From positions 62,001-126,000 of the forward strand of contig NZ_CP009244.1 of the NCBI RefSeq assembly GCF_001941425.1: a stretch of DNA of 64,000 nucleotides, in the 5' to 3' direction. The first letter of the stretch is position 1, and each line of letters starts with the position of its first letter. Origin of the DNA: Corynebacterium ammoniagenes DSM 20306. GTDB taxonomy: Bacteria; Actinomycetota; Actinomycetes; Mycobacteriales; Mycobacteriaceae. The notes under the pieces were generated by a model. That model was not told the origin of the DNA. It did no database searches and saw nothing but the letters and a program-made list of their open reading frames with translations. A program made the translations under genes and the position numbers. Shown piece by piece: positions 31,702 through 41,865 of the stretch.

Positions 31702-33327
31702 GTGGATCTTGTCGATGTCTCACGCTGGCAATTTGGCATCACGACTGTCTATCACTTCATTTTCGTCCCCCTGACCATCGGACTCGCTCCGCTGGTGGCA
31801 ATCATGCAGACGGCCTGGCATCGCACCGGTAAAGATATGTGGTACCGCGCCACCCGGTTTTTCGGCACGCTGTTCCTGGTCAACTTCGCCATGGGCGTGG
31901 TCACCGGCCTTGTCCAGGAGTTCCAGTTCGGCATGAACTGGAGTGAGTACTCTCGCTTTGTCGGCGATGTTTTTGGTGGTCCGCTCGCCCTGGAGGGGCT
32001 GGCAGCTTTCTTCTTTGAGTCCATCTTCTTGGGCATTTGGATCTTTGGTTGGGGAAGAGTCCCCCGCTGGATACACCTGGCGTCCATCTGGATCGTCGCA
32101 GCCGCGACTAATGTCTCGGCCTACTTCATCATCGTGGCGAACTCCTTTATGCAGCACCCGGTGGGGGCGGCGATGAACTACGAGAACGGTCGCGCGGAAC
32201 TGATCAACGTCTGGGAACTGCTGAGCAATCCGGTGGCCCTGGTGGCCTTCCCGCACGCGGTGGCCGGTTCCGTGCTTGTGGCCGGCACCTTCGTCGCCGG
32301 CATTAGTGCGTGGTGGATGGTGCGCGATCGTCGTCACGCCGCAAAGACGGGCGAAAACGCCGAGGATGCCGGGCAGTTGTGGCGGCCCCTGCTGCGCATG
32401 GGACTGTGGGTCACATTATTGGGGATCGTCTCCGTTTCCATCACCGGTGATCTGCAGGCCAAGGTGATGTTCGAGGTCCAGCCGATGAAGATGGCCTCCG
32501 CGGAGGCCCTTTGCTATACGGAGGAGGACCCGTGGTTTTCCATCTTGGCTATCAGCACGTTCAACGACTGCAACTCCGTCTCCGAGATTTTCAGTGTGCC
32601 CTGGGTTCTGTCATTCCTGGCCGGCGGCCAATTCAGCGGTGTAACGCTGCAGGGTGTCACGGACCTGCAGGCCCAGGCCGAGCAGCTCTACGGTCCGGGC
32701 AACTACTCTCCGAACCTGTTCGTGACCTACTGGTCCTTCCGTCTGATGATCGGCTTCATGGCCGCCTCCATCCTGGTGGTTATCGTCGGTTTCTGGTTGA
32801 CCCGTAAGAAACGCACCACCGACAGGCGGTGGTTCGCCTGGCTGGGTCTCATCGCGATTCCGTTCCCCTTCCTGTCTAACTCCGCCGGCTGGATCTTCAC
32901 CGAGATGGGGCGCCAGCCCTGGGTGGTGTACCCGAATCCTGACTTCGGTCCGGAGAATAGCCCGAACGGGGAGAACGACATCCACCTGATCGTGGACTTC
33001 GGGGTGTCCAACCACTCGGTGGCCACCGTCTGGATTTCCCTGATCGCCTTCACCCTGATCTACGGCATCCTCGCCGTGGTCTGGTTCTGGCTCATGCGCC
33101 GCTTCGTGGTTGCCGGGGCACTGGCATCTGGCGCTTCCGAGAACATCGTCGAGGACACCTACGGGCCGGACGCCGAGGAGCTAGAACCGCTGAGCTTCAA
33201 CGCCGACAGCTCCGACGACTTCCCCAGCGCCGAAGAGTCCGAACCCGCCGACCGGGGTTCCGCAGCTGTCACCACGAAACCACGCCGACAGCGTGATGAG
33301 CGCACCGTTGATGAGAAGGGGAATTGA
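31702..33327 (+). CDS. cydA: Cytochrome bd ubiquinol/menaquinol oxidase subunit I
   Basis: Haem-bearing subunit of 541 aa. Begins VDVSRWQFGITTVYHF, with the haem b595 His in the first helix; GRQPWVVYP and MNWSEYSRFVGDVFGGPLA are family signatures. The Q-loop is short, as in actinobacteria. GTG start at 31702 is 8 nt after GAAAGG; the longer frame from 31669 has no such site. First gene of cydABDC. Cytochrome bd has no copper, so it tolerates copper and sulfide stress better than haem-copper oxidases. Confidence 0.95.
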   Translation: MDLVDVSRWQFGITTVYHFIFVPLTIGLAPLVAIMQTAWHRTGKDMWYRATRFFGTLFLVNFAMGVVTGLVQEFQFGMNWSEYSRFVGDVFGGPLALEGLAAFFFESIFLGIWIFGWGRVPRWIHLASIWIVAAATNVSAYFIIVANSFMQHPVGAAMNYENGRAELINVWELLSNPVALVAFPHAVAGSVLVAGTFVAGISAWWMVRDRRHAAKTGENAEDAGQLWRPLLRMGLWVTLLGIVSVSITGDLQAKVMFEVQPMKMASAEALCYTEEDPWFSILAISTFNDCNSVSEIFSVPWVLSFLAGGQFSGVTLQGVTDLQAQAEQLYGPGNYSPNLFVTYWSFRLMIGFMAASILVVIVGFWLTRKKRTTDRRWFAWLGLIAIPFPFLSNSAGWIFTEMGRQPWVVYPNPDFGPENSPNGENDIHLIVDFGVSNHSVATVWISLIAFTLIYGILAVVWFWLMRRFVVAGALASGASENIVEDTYGPDAEELEPLSFNADSSDDFPSAEESEPADRGSAAVTTKPRRQRDERTVDEKGN

Positions 33328-33329
33328 TC

Positions 33330-34331
33330 ATGGATCTGCAGACCTTGTGGTTCATCGTGATCGCTTTCCTGTTCGTCGGTTATTTCGTCCTGGAGGGTTT
33401 CGACTTCGGTGTCGGTATGCTTCTGCCCTTCCTGGGCGGTGACGGTGAGGAGCGTGCGCGGCGTCGCGACGCGGTGGCCACTAGCATCGGACCGGTGTGG
33501 AACGGCAACGAGGTGTGGCTTATCGTGGCGGTGGGTGGCATGTTCGCAGCCTTCCCTGAGTGGTACGCCACGATGTTTTCCGGTTTCTATCTCCCGTTGC
33601 TGCTCATTTTGCTCTCCCTAATCCTGCGGGGCGTCGCCCTGGAGTGGCGCGTCAAAGTCGACACCCAGGCCTGGCGGGACCGCTGCGATATCGGGTTGGC
33701 TATCGGCAGTTGGGTGCCAGCGATTTTTTGGGGTGTAGCCTTCGCCAATATCGTCCAGGGCGTGGCGATCGACGCCAACCGGCAGATCGATTCCAGTCTG
33801 ACCGCGATGTTTGGCCTGTTCAATCCCTACGGTCTGCTGGGAGCGGGGACCTTCGTTCTGGTGTTCATGGTGCACGGCGCGACCTTTTTGGGGCTCAAGG
33901 TGCACGAACCGTTGCGCAGCCGGGCCCATCGCCTAGCCCAACGGCTGACTATCCCGACAGCCGTGGTGGCCGTCGGGTTCGCGGTATGGACTCAGCTGGC
34001 ACATGGTGATCCCGTCATCTGGATCGCGGTGGGTGTGCTCGCACTGTGCGTGCTCATCGGTTCGGTGGCCATCATGCGGGGCCACGACGGCCTCGCGTTC
34101 GCGGCCACTGCCGTGGCTGTGGCCACCCTGGTGGTGCAGATTTTCGTCACCTTGTTCCCGAACGTGATGCCTACCTCCCTGCCGGGCGGGGTGTCTCTGG
34201 ACATCTATAACGCCTCTAGTTCGGACTACACGCTGGTCTTTTTGTCCTGGGGTGTGCTGATCCTGGTGCCGTTCATCCTGGCCGCTCAGGGCTGGACCTT
34301 CTGGTCCTTCGCCAAGCGGATCACGGTGTGA
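33330..34331 (+). CDS. cydB: Cytochrome bd oxidase subunit II
   Basis: 333 residues, about nine helices. Starts MDLQTLWFIVIAFLFVGYFV; EGFDFGVGMLLPFLG and GNEVWLIVAVGGMFAAFPEWY are the subunit II signatures. ATG at 33330 behind AAGGGG, 3 bp after the cydA stop. The stop overlaps the cydD GTG. Confidence 0.95.
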   Translation: MDLQTLWFIVIAFLFVGYFVLEGFDFGVGMLLPFLGGDGEERARRRDAVATSIGPVWNGNEVWLIVAVGGMFAAFPEWYATMFSGFYLPLLLILLSLILRGVALEWRVKVDTQAWRDRCDIGLAIGSWVPAIFWGVAFANIVQGVAIDANRQIDSSLTAMFGLFNPYGLLGAGTFVLVFMVHGATFLGLKVHEPLRSRAHRLAQRLTIPTAVVAVGFAVWTQLAHGDPVIWIAVGVLALCVLIGSVAIMRGHDGLAFAATAVAVATLVVQIFVTLFPNVMPTSLPGGVSLDIYNASSSDYTLVFLSWGVLILVPFILAAQGWTFWSFAKRITV

Positions 34332-35959
34332 GCCGCGTGCAGGGACCCATTGACCCCAGACTCCTTGCTCTGGTTCCGCCGGTGTGGGGCCTGATCCTGC
34401 GTACCGGCGTTCTGCAGGCGCTCACCACCGTGTTAGTGCTCGCCCGCGGGGTGCTCATCGGCTGGATCGCAGCCCGCGTCATCTTGGACCGCGGCGCCGA
34501 CTGGGACGTGCTGACCTGGCCAGTGGTGGCACTTTTCGTGGTCATTGCTGTCCACGGCGTCGTGTCCGGTCATGCGCAACGCGCCTCCTCGGAGAGCGTC
34601 GGACGGGTCGTGGATACGCTGCGGGCCAAGGCTCTGACCGCGTTGCGACGCCGCGATCCCCGCCGCGTGCAGGAGGAATCGGCCCACTGGCGTGAGGTAC
34701 TCACCGACGGTATCGAGGACTTCCGGCCCTACTTGAGCGAATTTCTGCCCTCGCTGGTCGCCGTCGTGCTGGCTACTCCGGCCGCTTTGGTGGTGGTGCT
34801 GGTGGCGGACCCGGTCTCCGGAATCTTGGCGCTGGTGACGGTGCCGCTGATCCCGGCCTTCATGGTGTTGATCGGCAAGCTGACCGCCGCGCATACCCGA
34901 CGCCGCCTGGAGGTGACCGCTGCTTTGGGCGGGCAGCTGGCGGATCTACTCTCCGGCTCGCTAACGCTGCGGGCGCTGGGAGCCATCCGTCATCCGAGTA
35001 GGCAGCTGCGGTCCACGGGGCGTCGCCATGAAAAGGCCACCATGTCGGTGCTGCGCCTGGCATTCCTCTCTTCCTTCGCCCTGGAGTTCCTGGCCACCCT
35101 CGCGGTGGCGCTAGTTGCTGTGAGCATCGGGCTGCGCCTGGTGGACGGGAACATGGAGTTGACCGCCGGGCTGATCGCGCTGATCGTGGTCCCGGAGGTG
35201 TACAACCCGATCCGGCAGGTGGGTACGAACTTCCACGCCGCAGCCGATGGGCTGGCCGCCGTCGAGGAGATCTTGGAGCTGCTGGATGAGGATGCCAAAG
35301 CAACCGACACATCCGGGGCCGGAGCGGACCACCGCGGCCGGACCTATCTGACCCACCGCGAATCACCTGGAGACGCCCAACTGACGGTCACCGGCCTCAG
35401 CGTGAGAGGCCGCGACGGCATGAAGCCGGAGAACTTGAGCTTCACCGCCGAACCTGGGACGATCACCGTGTTGTACGGCGACAACGGTTCCGGAAAATCC
35501 ACTGTGTTCCTCGCCGTCCTGGGCGCGCTGCCGGATGATCTGGTCACCGGACGGGTCGTCGCTGCGCCGTTGGTGCGCACGGCCTATCTGCCGGCCCGGC
35601 CGGTACTGGTGCAGGGCAGCGTAGAGGACAACCTCGTGCTGCTGGGTGCGGAGCGTGGGCCGGCCACCGAAACCGCTCGGAACCTGGGCTTCGACGTGTC
35701 GCTGGAACGCCGCCTCGGACCGGCGGGGGAAGGCATCTCGGCGGGCCAGGGCCAACGCCTGGCCCTGGCGCGCACCCTGGCGGGCGGCACCGGCCCCACG
35801 CTGTATCTGCTGGATGAACCTAGCGCGCACTTGAGTCCGGAGCTGGTGGAGGCCCTCTCCGCTGAGCTGCGGCGGCGTGCAACGGCCGGACACACGGTGG
35901 TGGTGGCCAGTCATGACGTCCGGCTGGCCGCGATCGCGGATGAGGTGGTGTACCTGTGA
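34328..35959 (+). CDS. cydD: ABC exporter CydD (bd oxidase assembly)
   Basis: 543 residues: six-helix membrane domain and a C-terminal ATPase. With CydC it exports thiols such as cysteine or glutathione and is needed to assemble cytochrome bd. Walker A GDNGSGKST, Walker B LYLLDEPSAHL, and a degenerate signature ISAGQGQRLALAR in place of LSGGQ. Starts at the GTG overlapping the cydB stop and overlaps cydC likewise. Confidence 0.92.
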   Translation: MSRVQGPIDPRLLALVPPVWGLILRTGVLQALTTVLVLARGVLIGWIAARVILDRGADWDVLTWPVVALFVVIAVHGVVSGHAQRASSESVGRVVDTLRAKALTALRRRDPRRVQEESAHWREVLTDGIEDFRPYLSEFLPSLVAVVLATPAALVVVLVADPVSGILALVTVPLIPAFMVLIGKLTAAHTRRRLEVTAALGGQLADLLSGSLTLRALGAIRHPSRQLRSTGRRHEKATMSVLRLAFLSSFALEFLATLAVALVAVSIGLRLVDGNMELTAGLIALIVVPEVYNPIRQVGTNFHAAADGLAAVEEILELLDEDAKATDTSGAGADHRGRTYLTHRESPGDAQLTVTGLSVRGRDGMKPENLSFTAEPGTITVLYGDNGSGKSTVFLAVLGALPDDLVTGRVVAAPLVRTAYLPARPVLVQGSVEDNLVLLGAERGPATETARNLGFDVSLERRLGPAGEGISAGQGQRLALARTLAGGTGPTLYLLDEPSAHLSPELVEALSAELRRRATAGHTVVVASHDVRLAAIADEVVYL

Positions 35960-37650
35960 AGTCCGAATTTCGCGCCCTGAGCGCCATGCTGCGCCTGGCC
36001 GGCGTGCGCTACCGCGAGGTCGTCGCGGGTATCGCTGCCGGTTCCATCACGCTGATCTCTGCGTTGACCCTGACGATCGTTTCCGGTTGGTTAATCACCA
36101 AGGCTTGGCAGATACCACCGGTGCTGGACCTCTCGGTCGCGGTCACCGCGGTGCGCGGCCTGGGCATCTCCCGGGCAGTATTCCGCTACGTGGACCGGCT
36201 GCTCAGCCACCGCATCGCGCTGCGGGCCCTGACCACATTGCGGTCACGGGTCTTCGACGCGCTGGCTTTTGACCACACCGGCACCGGCCGAGGACACCTC
36301 TTCACCCGCGGTGACGGGCTGGTGCGCCTGGTCGCCGACACCGAACGCATCACTGACGTCATCGTCCGTTCTGTCGTCCCCGGTGGGGTGGCATTGGTGC
36401 TCACCGTGTTCGCGGTGGCCGGCGCTACCTGGCTGCACCCGGCAGCGGGCCTGGTCCTGACTCTCGGCTTCATGGTCACCGGCCTTATCACCCCGTGGCT
36501 GGCGGTGCGGGCGGCCAGACGTTCACGCCGAGTGTTCGCCGAGGACAACCTCGACGTGGCCCTGGATGAACTGCTGGACCACCGCGTCGAGTTCGCCGCC
36601 GCCGGCCTGGGGGCGAAACGCGAGGAGTGGGCCCTCACGGCGTCGCGACGCAGCAGCGACGCCACCGTCGCCGCCGAGAAACCGCTGGCCACCTCACAGG
36701 TCTTGATCACCTGGTCCACCGGTCTGGCGGCGGCGCTGACCGTGGTCGTTGGCGCGCTGACCTACACCGGGGACCCCACCTGGCTGGGCATGATGGTGCT
36801 GCTGCCGCTGGCCGCCTTCGAGTCTCACGCCCAGCTCTCAGAAGCTGCGATCCACGCCGACGAGGCCTCCCGCAGCGCCCACCGACTCACCGACCTGGTC
36901 AAAGAATCCGACACCACTTCGGCGACGGACGGCGGGGAGGCGACGGCGTGGGAGCTCGATGGCTGTCACCTTAAAGCCACCGACCTACGTTGCCGCTTCG
37001 GCGATACCACCTGGCAGGTGGATCTGCCACCCGGTGAGCGCATGGTCATTCGCGGCCCCAGCGGTTGCGGCAAGACCACACTGCTGCAGACCCTGGGTGG
37101 CCTGGTGCCACCACGCAGCGGTTCTGTCACGCTGGGAGGGCAACGTGTGCCGGAGATCGACCCGGCCGCGTTGCGGAAGACCGTCCGCGTGCACGCGGAG
37201 GACGAATGGCTCTTCTCCACCACTATCCGACAGAACCTCCTCGTGGCCAACCCGGCCGCCAGTGACGGGGAACTATGGGAGGTCCTGCATGCGGTGGGGT
37301 TAGATGACTGGCTGCGGGAGACTGTGGGACCGGTCACCGACCCGCTGGACCTGCTGCTTGCCGACGGCGCGGGTTCCCTGTCGAGCGGGCAGCGCCGCCG
37401 TCTGCTGCTGGCCAGGGCGCTATGTTCCACCGCGCCGGTGCTGCTGTTAGATGAGCCGACCGAACACATTGACGCGGCAGATGCCGACGACCTGCTGGAC
37501 ACCCTCCTGGCCAAGCCGCTACCCGGACCGCGGACCCGACGCAGCGTCATCGTGGTCACCCACCGGTCGGATAAGCAGGACGGCGGGAACACTGAAGTCG
37601 GAGAAGTAGACATCCGCCGCTACGCCGACCCGGTGACGGAGCACCCCTAA
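35956..37650 (+). CDS. cydC: ABC exporter CydC (bd oxidase assembly)
   Basis: 564 residues: six-helix domain (LTLTIVSGWLITKAWQIPPV early), then an ATPase with GPSGCGKTT, signature LSSGQRRRLLLAR and LLLDEPTEHIDAADAD. Partner of CydD; the gene starts at a GTG overlapping its stop. Last gene of the operon. Confidence 0.92.
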   Translation: MKSEFRALSAMLRLAGVRYREVVAGIAAGSITLISALTLTIVSGWLITKAWQIPPVLDLSVAVTAVRGLGISRAVFRYVDRLLSHRIALRALTTLRSRVFDALAFDHTGTGRGHLFTRGDGLVRLVADTERITDVIVRSVVPGGVALVLTVFAVAGATWLHPAAGLVLTLGFMVTGLITPWLAVRAARRSRRVFAEDNLDVALDELLDHRVEFAAAGLGAKREEWALTASRRSSDATVAAEKPLATSQVLITWSTGLAAALTVVVGALTYTGDPTWLGMMVLLPLAAFESHAQLSEAAIHADEASRSAHRLTDLVKESDTTSATDGGEATAWELDGCHLKATDLRCRFGDTTWQVDLPPGERMVIRGPSGCGKTTLLQTLGGLVPPRSGSVTLGGQRVPEIDPAALRKTVRVHAEDEWLFSTTIRQNLLVANPAASDGELWEVLHAVGLDDWLRETVGPVTDPLDLLLADGAGSLSSGQRRRLLLARALCSTAPVLLLDEPTEHIDAADADDLLDTLLAKPLPGPRTRRSVIVVTHRSDKQDGGNTEVGEVDIRRYADPVTEHP

Positions 37651-38159
37651 GTGCTTATCTGCTTGTCGACGCCTCCTGAGCCCGGAGGCAAGTCGGGGTG
37701 AGCCGGTCACCGCAGGGTGATGCCGATGTGCTCGACACCCACCAAACCGGCATCGAGCTGCCCCTCACAAGGCAAGAGAACACCGCAATATAAGTACCCA
37801 GGTCCCCTGACCGTGTGGTCGGGGACCTGGGTGCTGCCCTCTTCGGTTTCTGCCCTAGTGCGAGTTGATCCTCGTTGACGGTGAGCATCTGCCTCACCAT
37901 CCGGTAGGCGTGCTCGTCCCACCCTTGGCGTACAGCATCGCGGACGAGTCGGGAGCGTTCCCACCGGTGACCGCAGCCAATGACAGGGGTATTGTCGCGG
38001 CGGCGGCCGATCTCCCCGGCAGATGCTCTCGGCCTGGGTCGCCGACCGCAAGTGGTCCCTCATCGACGGGGACGGTCGATGATCGATCGTTCCGGGGGGG
38101 GGCTGGGGCATTTACCCTGATGAGTTGACCTACGTTTCACTCCATTTCCCCTGATCATA
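37651..38159. other. Intergenic region after cydC
   Basis: Holds a terminator and no credible gene. One minus frame (WERSRLVRDAVRQGWDEHAY, around 37900-37960) looks protein-like but has no start and no recognised family; it may be a gene fragment. Confidence 0.4.
37796..37832 (+). terminator. Hairpin terminator after cydABDC
   Basis: ACCCAGGTCCCC (37796-37807) pairs with GGGGACCTGGGT (37821-37832), with an inner GACC/GGTC pair. It lies 146 bp after cydC. Confidence 0.7.
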
Positions 38160-38203
38160 TACCCCCTAGGGTACTTCTTGTTCAATACCCCTGGGGGTAT
38201 TAT
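38160..38203 (+). promoter_or_regulatory. Double CsoR/CstR-like operator with promoter
   Basis: Palindromes TACCCCCTAGGGTA (38160-38173) and ATACCCCTGGGGGTAT (38185-38200), 25 bp apart centre to centre. TTCTTG (38175-38180) and TATTAT (38198-38203) make a promoter with 17-bp spacer. It faces a metallo-beta-lactamase persulfide-dioxygenase-like start, the gene class controlled by CstR repressors of persulfide sensing. Confidence 0.7.
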
Positions 38204-38267
38204 GGTGGTGTCGTAGGACCGGGGAAGACGTCCCCGGCTGTCCCCGATTTCCTGCGAAGGAGAAACC

Positions 38268-39163
38268 ATGCTCATCGAACGCATCTAGGACGAGGACCTG
38301 GCCCAGGCGAGCTACTTCATCGGCTGCCAGGCCAAGAACACGGCCGTGGTGGTCGATCCCCGCCGAGACATCGAGGTCTACCGGGCGATGGCCGAAAAAA
38401 CGACATGACGATCGTCGCGGTGACCGAGACCCACATCCACGCCGACTACCTGTCGGGTACCCGTGAGCTGGCCGAGGCAATTATCAACGGCGCGGAAAAC
38501 AAGGGCCTGACCGTGGAGATGGTCGACCACGCCACCCCGATCACCGGCAAGGGCATCCGCGCCCAGGTCGACGGTCAGACTGTCGCCGTCGGCTCCGCAG
38601 ACCTGCTTGATGTCACCCCGGACAACACCCGCATCCTCGAGCTCAACGACCAGGGCAAGACCGCCATGTACGTCGGCGTCGACGGACGCGCCATCGGCAT
38701 CGTCGCCGTCGCCGACACCATCCGCGATGACGCGTACGCCGCAGTCCAGGCCCTGCACGAGAAGGGCGCCAGAGTCATCATGGCCACCGGTGACGCCGAG
38801 CGGGTGGCCCGCAACGTCGCCGCCGAACTCGGGGTCGACGAGGTTCACGCCGAGCTGATGCCTGAGGACAAGCTCACCATCGTGCGTGAGCTGCAGGAAA
38901 AGGGCCACACCGTGGCCATGGTCGGTGACGGCGTCAACGACACCCCCGCACTCGCCCAGGCCGACATCGGCGTGGCCATGGGAGCCGCCGGCTCCCCGGC
39001 TGCCATCGAAACTGCCGACATCGCCCTGATGGCCGATAAGCTGCCTCGCCTGCCCTACGCCCTGGGTCTGGCTCAGCGCACGGTACGCACCATGCGTGTC
39101 AACATCGCCATCGCCCTGGCCACGGTGGCCATCCTCCTGGTCGACGCGGCTGCCGCCGACTAA
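38268..39163 (+). pseudogene. Chimera: MBL persulfide dioxygenase head, metal ATPase body, DsbA tail
   Basis: Codons 1-6 (MLIERI) are followed by a TAG stop, then [20 protein letters not shown] and [18 protein letters not shown] as in MBL-fold persulfide dioxygenases. A slip in a run of six A (about 38394-38400) changes frame to TETHIHADYLSGTRELAEA, with the zinc motif THIHADY. At about 38465-38480 it switches to the cytosolic half of a ZntA/CadA-like ATPase (TGDAERVARNVAAELG, MVGDGVNDTPALAQADIG), which ends in a membrane helix and then VDAAAAD, the DsbA tail. The ATPase lacks its metal and phosphorylation sites. A 252-residue frame (38405-39163) could still be translated. Confidence 0.85.
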
Positions 39164-39823
39164 CCCGAACCCATGACGCACTCACCCACCGCCGAAGACG
39201 AAACTGAGGTTCTCGTGACCGAGACGAACACTGACCCCTCTTTGCCGGCCGTCGCCCGGAACCGTCCTTTCGCCCTCATCCTGTTGATCACCGGTGTGAT
39301 CGGATGGGTGGCCTCGGGCATCCTGGTGCTCGAACGCCTGGCCCTCTACGAGGACGCCGAACATGTCACCACCTGCGACATCAACGCGTTGGTTTCCTGT
39401 GGAAAGGTGATGGGCACCTGGCAGTCCGAACTGCTCGGCTTCCCCAACCCCCTGATCGGCATCGTCGCTTTCGCCGTGGTCATCACCACGGCGATGGCCA
39501 TGCTATCCGGGGCCCGCTTCGCCGACTGGTACTGGGGGGCTCTGCAGGCAGGGGTGACCGTGGGCCTGCTGTTCATCGTCTGGTTGTGGTACCAGGCCCT
39601 GTTCGTCATCCATATTCTCTGCCTGTACTGCATGGTGGTGTGGGCCATGATGGTTCCGCTGTTCATCCTGCTTACCGTGCGCAACCTCGCTCATGGACTC
39701 TTCCCCGCTTCCCCTGCTGTGGTGCGGTTTTCCTCCCAATGGGCGGGCACCCTGATCGCCGTGATCTACGTCGCCGTCGCAGCCTCGGTGTTTTTCAGTT
39801 TCTACTCGGATTTCATCACTCTT
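39142..39823. repeat. Duplicated DsbA-tail/VKOR segment
   Basis: Matches 30722-31400 with roughly 95% identity by eye. The left edge falls inside the last codons of the DsbA gene, proving that the copy derived from a dsbA-VKOR arrangement. Confidence 0.85.
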
Positions 39824-39826
39824 TGA
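39173..39826 (+). CDS. VKOR family protein, copy 2
   Basis: 217 residues, intact, with CDINALVSC and CLYC as in copy 1. Differences are few and mostly silent (for example LFGF to LLGF, TSL to ITL at the end). It lacks a DsbA partner; the chimeric pseudogene lies directly upstream with the same short spacer, so expression may depend on the CsoR/CstR-like promoter at 38160-38203. Confidence 0.88.
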   Translation: MTHSPTAEDETEVLVTETNTDPSLPAVARNRPFALILLITGVIGWVASGILVLERLALYEDAEHVTTCDINALVSCGKVMGTWQSELLGFPNPLIGIVAFAVVITTAMAMLSGARFADWYWGALQAGVTVGLLFIVWLWYQALFVIHILCLYCMVVWAMMVPLFILLTVRNLAHGLFPASPAVVRFSSQWAGTLIAVIYVAVAASVFFSFYSDFITL

Positions 39827-40070
39827 TCCTGGTGATCGGCCGGTGCTGTTGTCGCGACCACCCCGGGAGGAAGGGGGTCGTAACCAGCAGACGGAGACAA
39901 AATATCTGCCTCTGAGCTGTGGTCAGGTGTGATGCCCTCGGGGAGAAGGTTTCCGATAGTGACCACGGTGGTAGCAGTTTTCGGGATACCAGACGGTGGG
40001 TTGAGGCTTAGGATGATCCTCAGAACGGACCTACCCGCGACGATGATCACCGGCAGAGAGAACCTACTGG

Positions 40071-40238
40071 ATGTCTGCTCCCATTCGACACCGTGACGAA
40101 CCCCATGGAACAGGCCATCATGCCCGGTTGAACTGGCTGCGTGCCGGTGTTCTCGGCGCCAATGACGGCATAGTCTCCATTGCGGCCTTATTGCTCGGTG
40201 TTATCGCCACAGGCATGGGGGAGGGGTCATTGCCATAG
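40071..40238 (+). pseudogene. N-terminal fragment of VIT1/CCC1-family transporter
   Basis: MSAPIRHRDEPHGTGHHARL and NWLRAGVLGANDGIVSIAAL match the start of VIT1-family iron/manganese transporters (ferritin-like or vacuolar iron type). The homology and frame end after 55 residues, at GEGSLP, where it runs into the tail of the DUF2188 gene. Full proteins are about 230 residues. Confidence 0.75.
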
Positions 40239-40429
40239 GAATTGGACTCACGGAATTTGCCGTCACGTCCCTGGATTCGATGCTCCAACCCCTCCCTCAT
40301 TGCAGTGCTCCGAGCGTCTGCGATGGCTTCTGCCTGTGTGTCATATCGCTTCGAGACCCGCTCTGCGCCATCTCGGCGATTAGCCCACCCATCTCCTGAG
40401 CGCACTGTGTTGATATTCCTCTTTGCCAT
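40118..40429 (-). CDS. DUF2188 protein with altered C-terminus
   Basis: Starts at ATG 40429 behind GGAGGAAAT. MAKRNINTVRSGDGWANRRD, then SKRYDTQAEAIADARSTAMR and RDGKFRESNSYGNDP form a full DUF2188 domain (about 75 residues, usually the entire protein). After GNDP the frame crosses a junction near 40215-40228 and continues through the antisense of the VIT1 fragment, adding about 30 unrelated residues. Function of DUF2188 is not known. Domain itself looks intact. Confidence 0.75.
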   Translation of the reverse strand: MAKRNINTVRSGDGWANRRDGAERVSKRYDTQAEAIADARSTAMREGLEHRIQGRDGKFRESNSYGNDPSPMPVAITPSNKAAMETMPSLAPRTPARSQFNRA

Positions 40430-41201
<772 letters not shown>

Positions 41202-41203
41202 TG

Positions 41204-41395
41204 ACGGGGACCGTTTCCCAGGCGGGTGGATGAAAACTCCAGCCGGCCGCGCCGTCTGAGACGACGTCCAGCGAGGAGAACTCCTCTATCTCACCCCACC
41301 CGGTGGTGCCGGTGTCGTCGCGGCCGTAGTAGACCTGCGCTTTAGTGATGTGCTTGTACGAGCGGTGAATCTTCAGCAGCGCCTTAAGGTTTCCT
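41204..41395 (-). pseudogene. Unrecognised gene fragment beside the IS remnant
   Basis: The minus frame reads LKALLKIHRSYKHITKAQVY, then GWGEIEEFSSLDVVSDGAAG, and is cut by the element end. No start or stop of its own. Family not recognised. Confidence 0.35.
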
Positions 41396-41439
41396 TTTCT
41401 TGAAGTGAAAAATGTTGATGGCTTCGAGTAGGCAAACGC

Positions 41440-41820
41440 CTACACCGGCGCCGCGGGCGCAGGTTCTATCTCCGCTACCTCGCCCGTGATGTGCGCGGAG
41501 TTCATGGTGTTGCGGCGGATTAAAATCTCACCCCAGATAAGGCCAATGAGCCCGGATCCCAAGATGATGGCCGGCATGATCCAAATCATGAAGAAGTCTT
41601 CGGTGTCCATCATGAGGTTGAAGTTGATGAGAATCAGCGCGGTTACCGCCGCCATACCAATGCCGGCGAGCAGCGGCGCGATGGTTTTCACGAACACGCT
41701 GTATTCGCGGTGGTAACGGTTCGCCCACACCATTACAGCGAAGCTGGTGATAGCCAGCAGGAAGGTCAGGCCAAAGGCCGCGGCGTTGGTAAACCAGGTA
41801 AATAAGGTCACCAATGGAAA
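41440..41820 (-). pseudogene. C-terminal part of an APC-type amino acid permease
   Basis: About 125 residues with three or four helices: FTWFTNAAAFGLTFLLAITS, VWANRYHREYSVFVKTIAPL, and FFMIWIMPAIILGSGLIGLI, ending in an Ala/Pro tail. This is the end of an APC-superfamily permease (usually 450-500 aa). The upstream part is lost at a junction near 41820-41865. The first gene in the less GC-rich part of the window. Confidence 0.6.
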
Positions 41821-41865
41821 CAGGAATTCTTGTTCCGAACCGCTGCAGACGATGGCGAAGATAGG

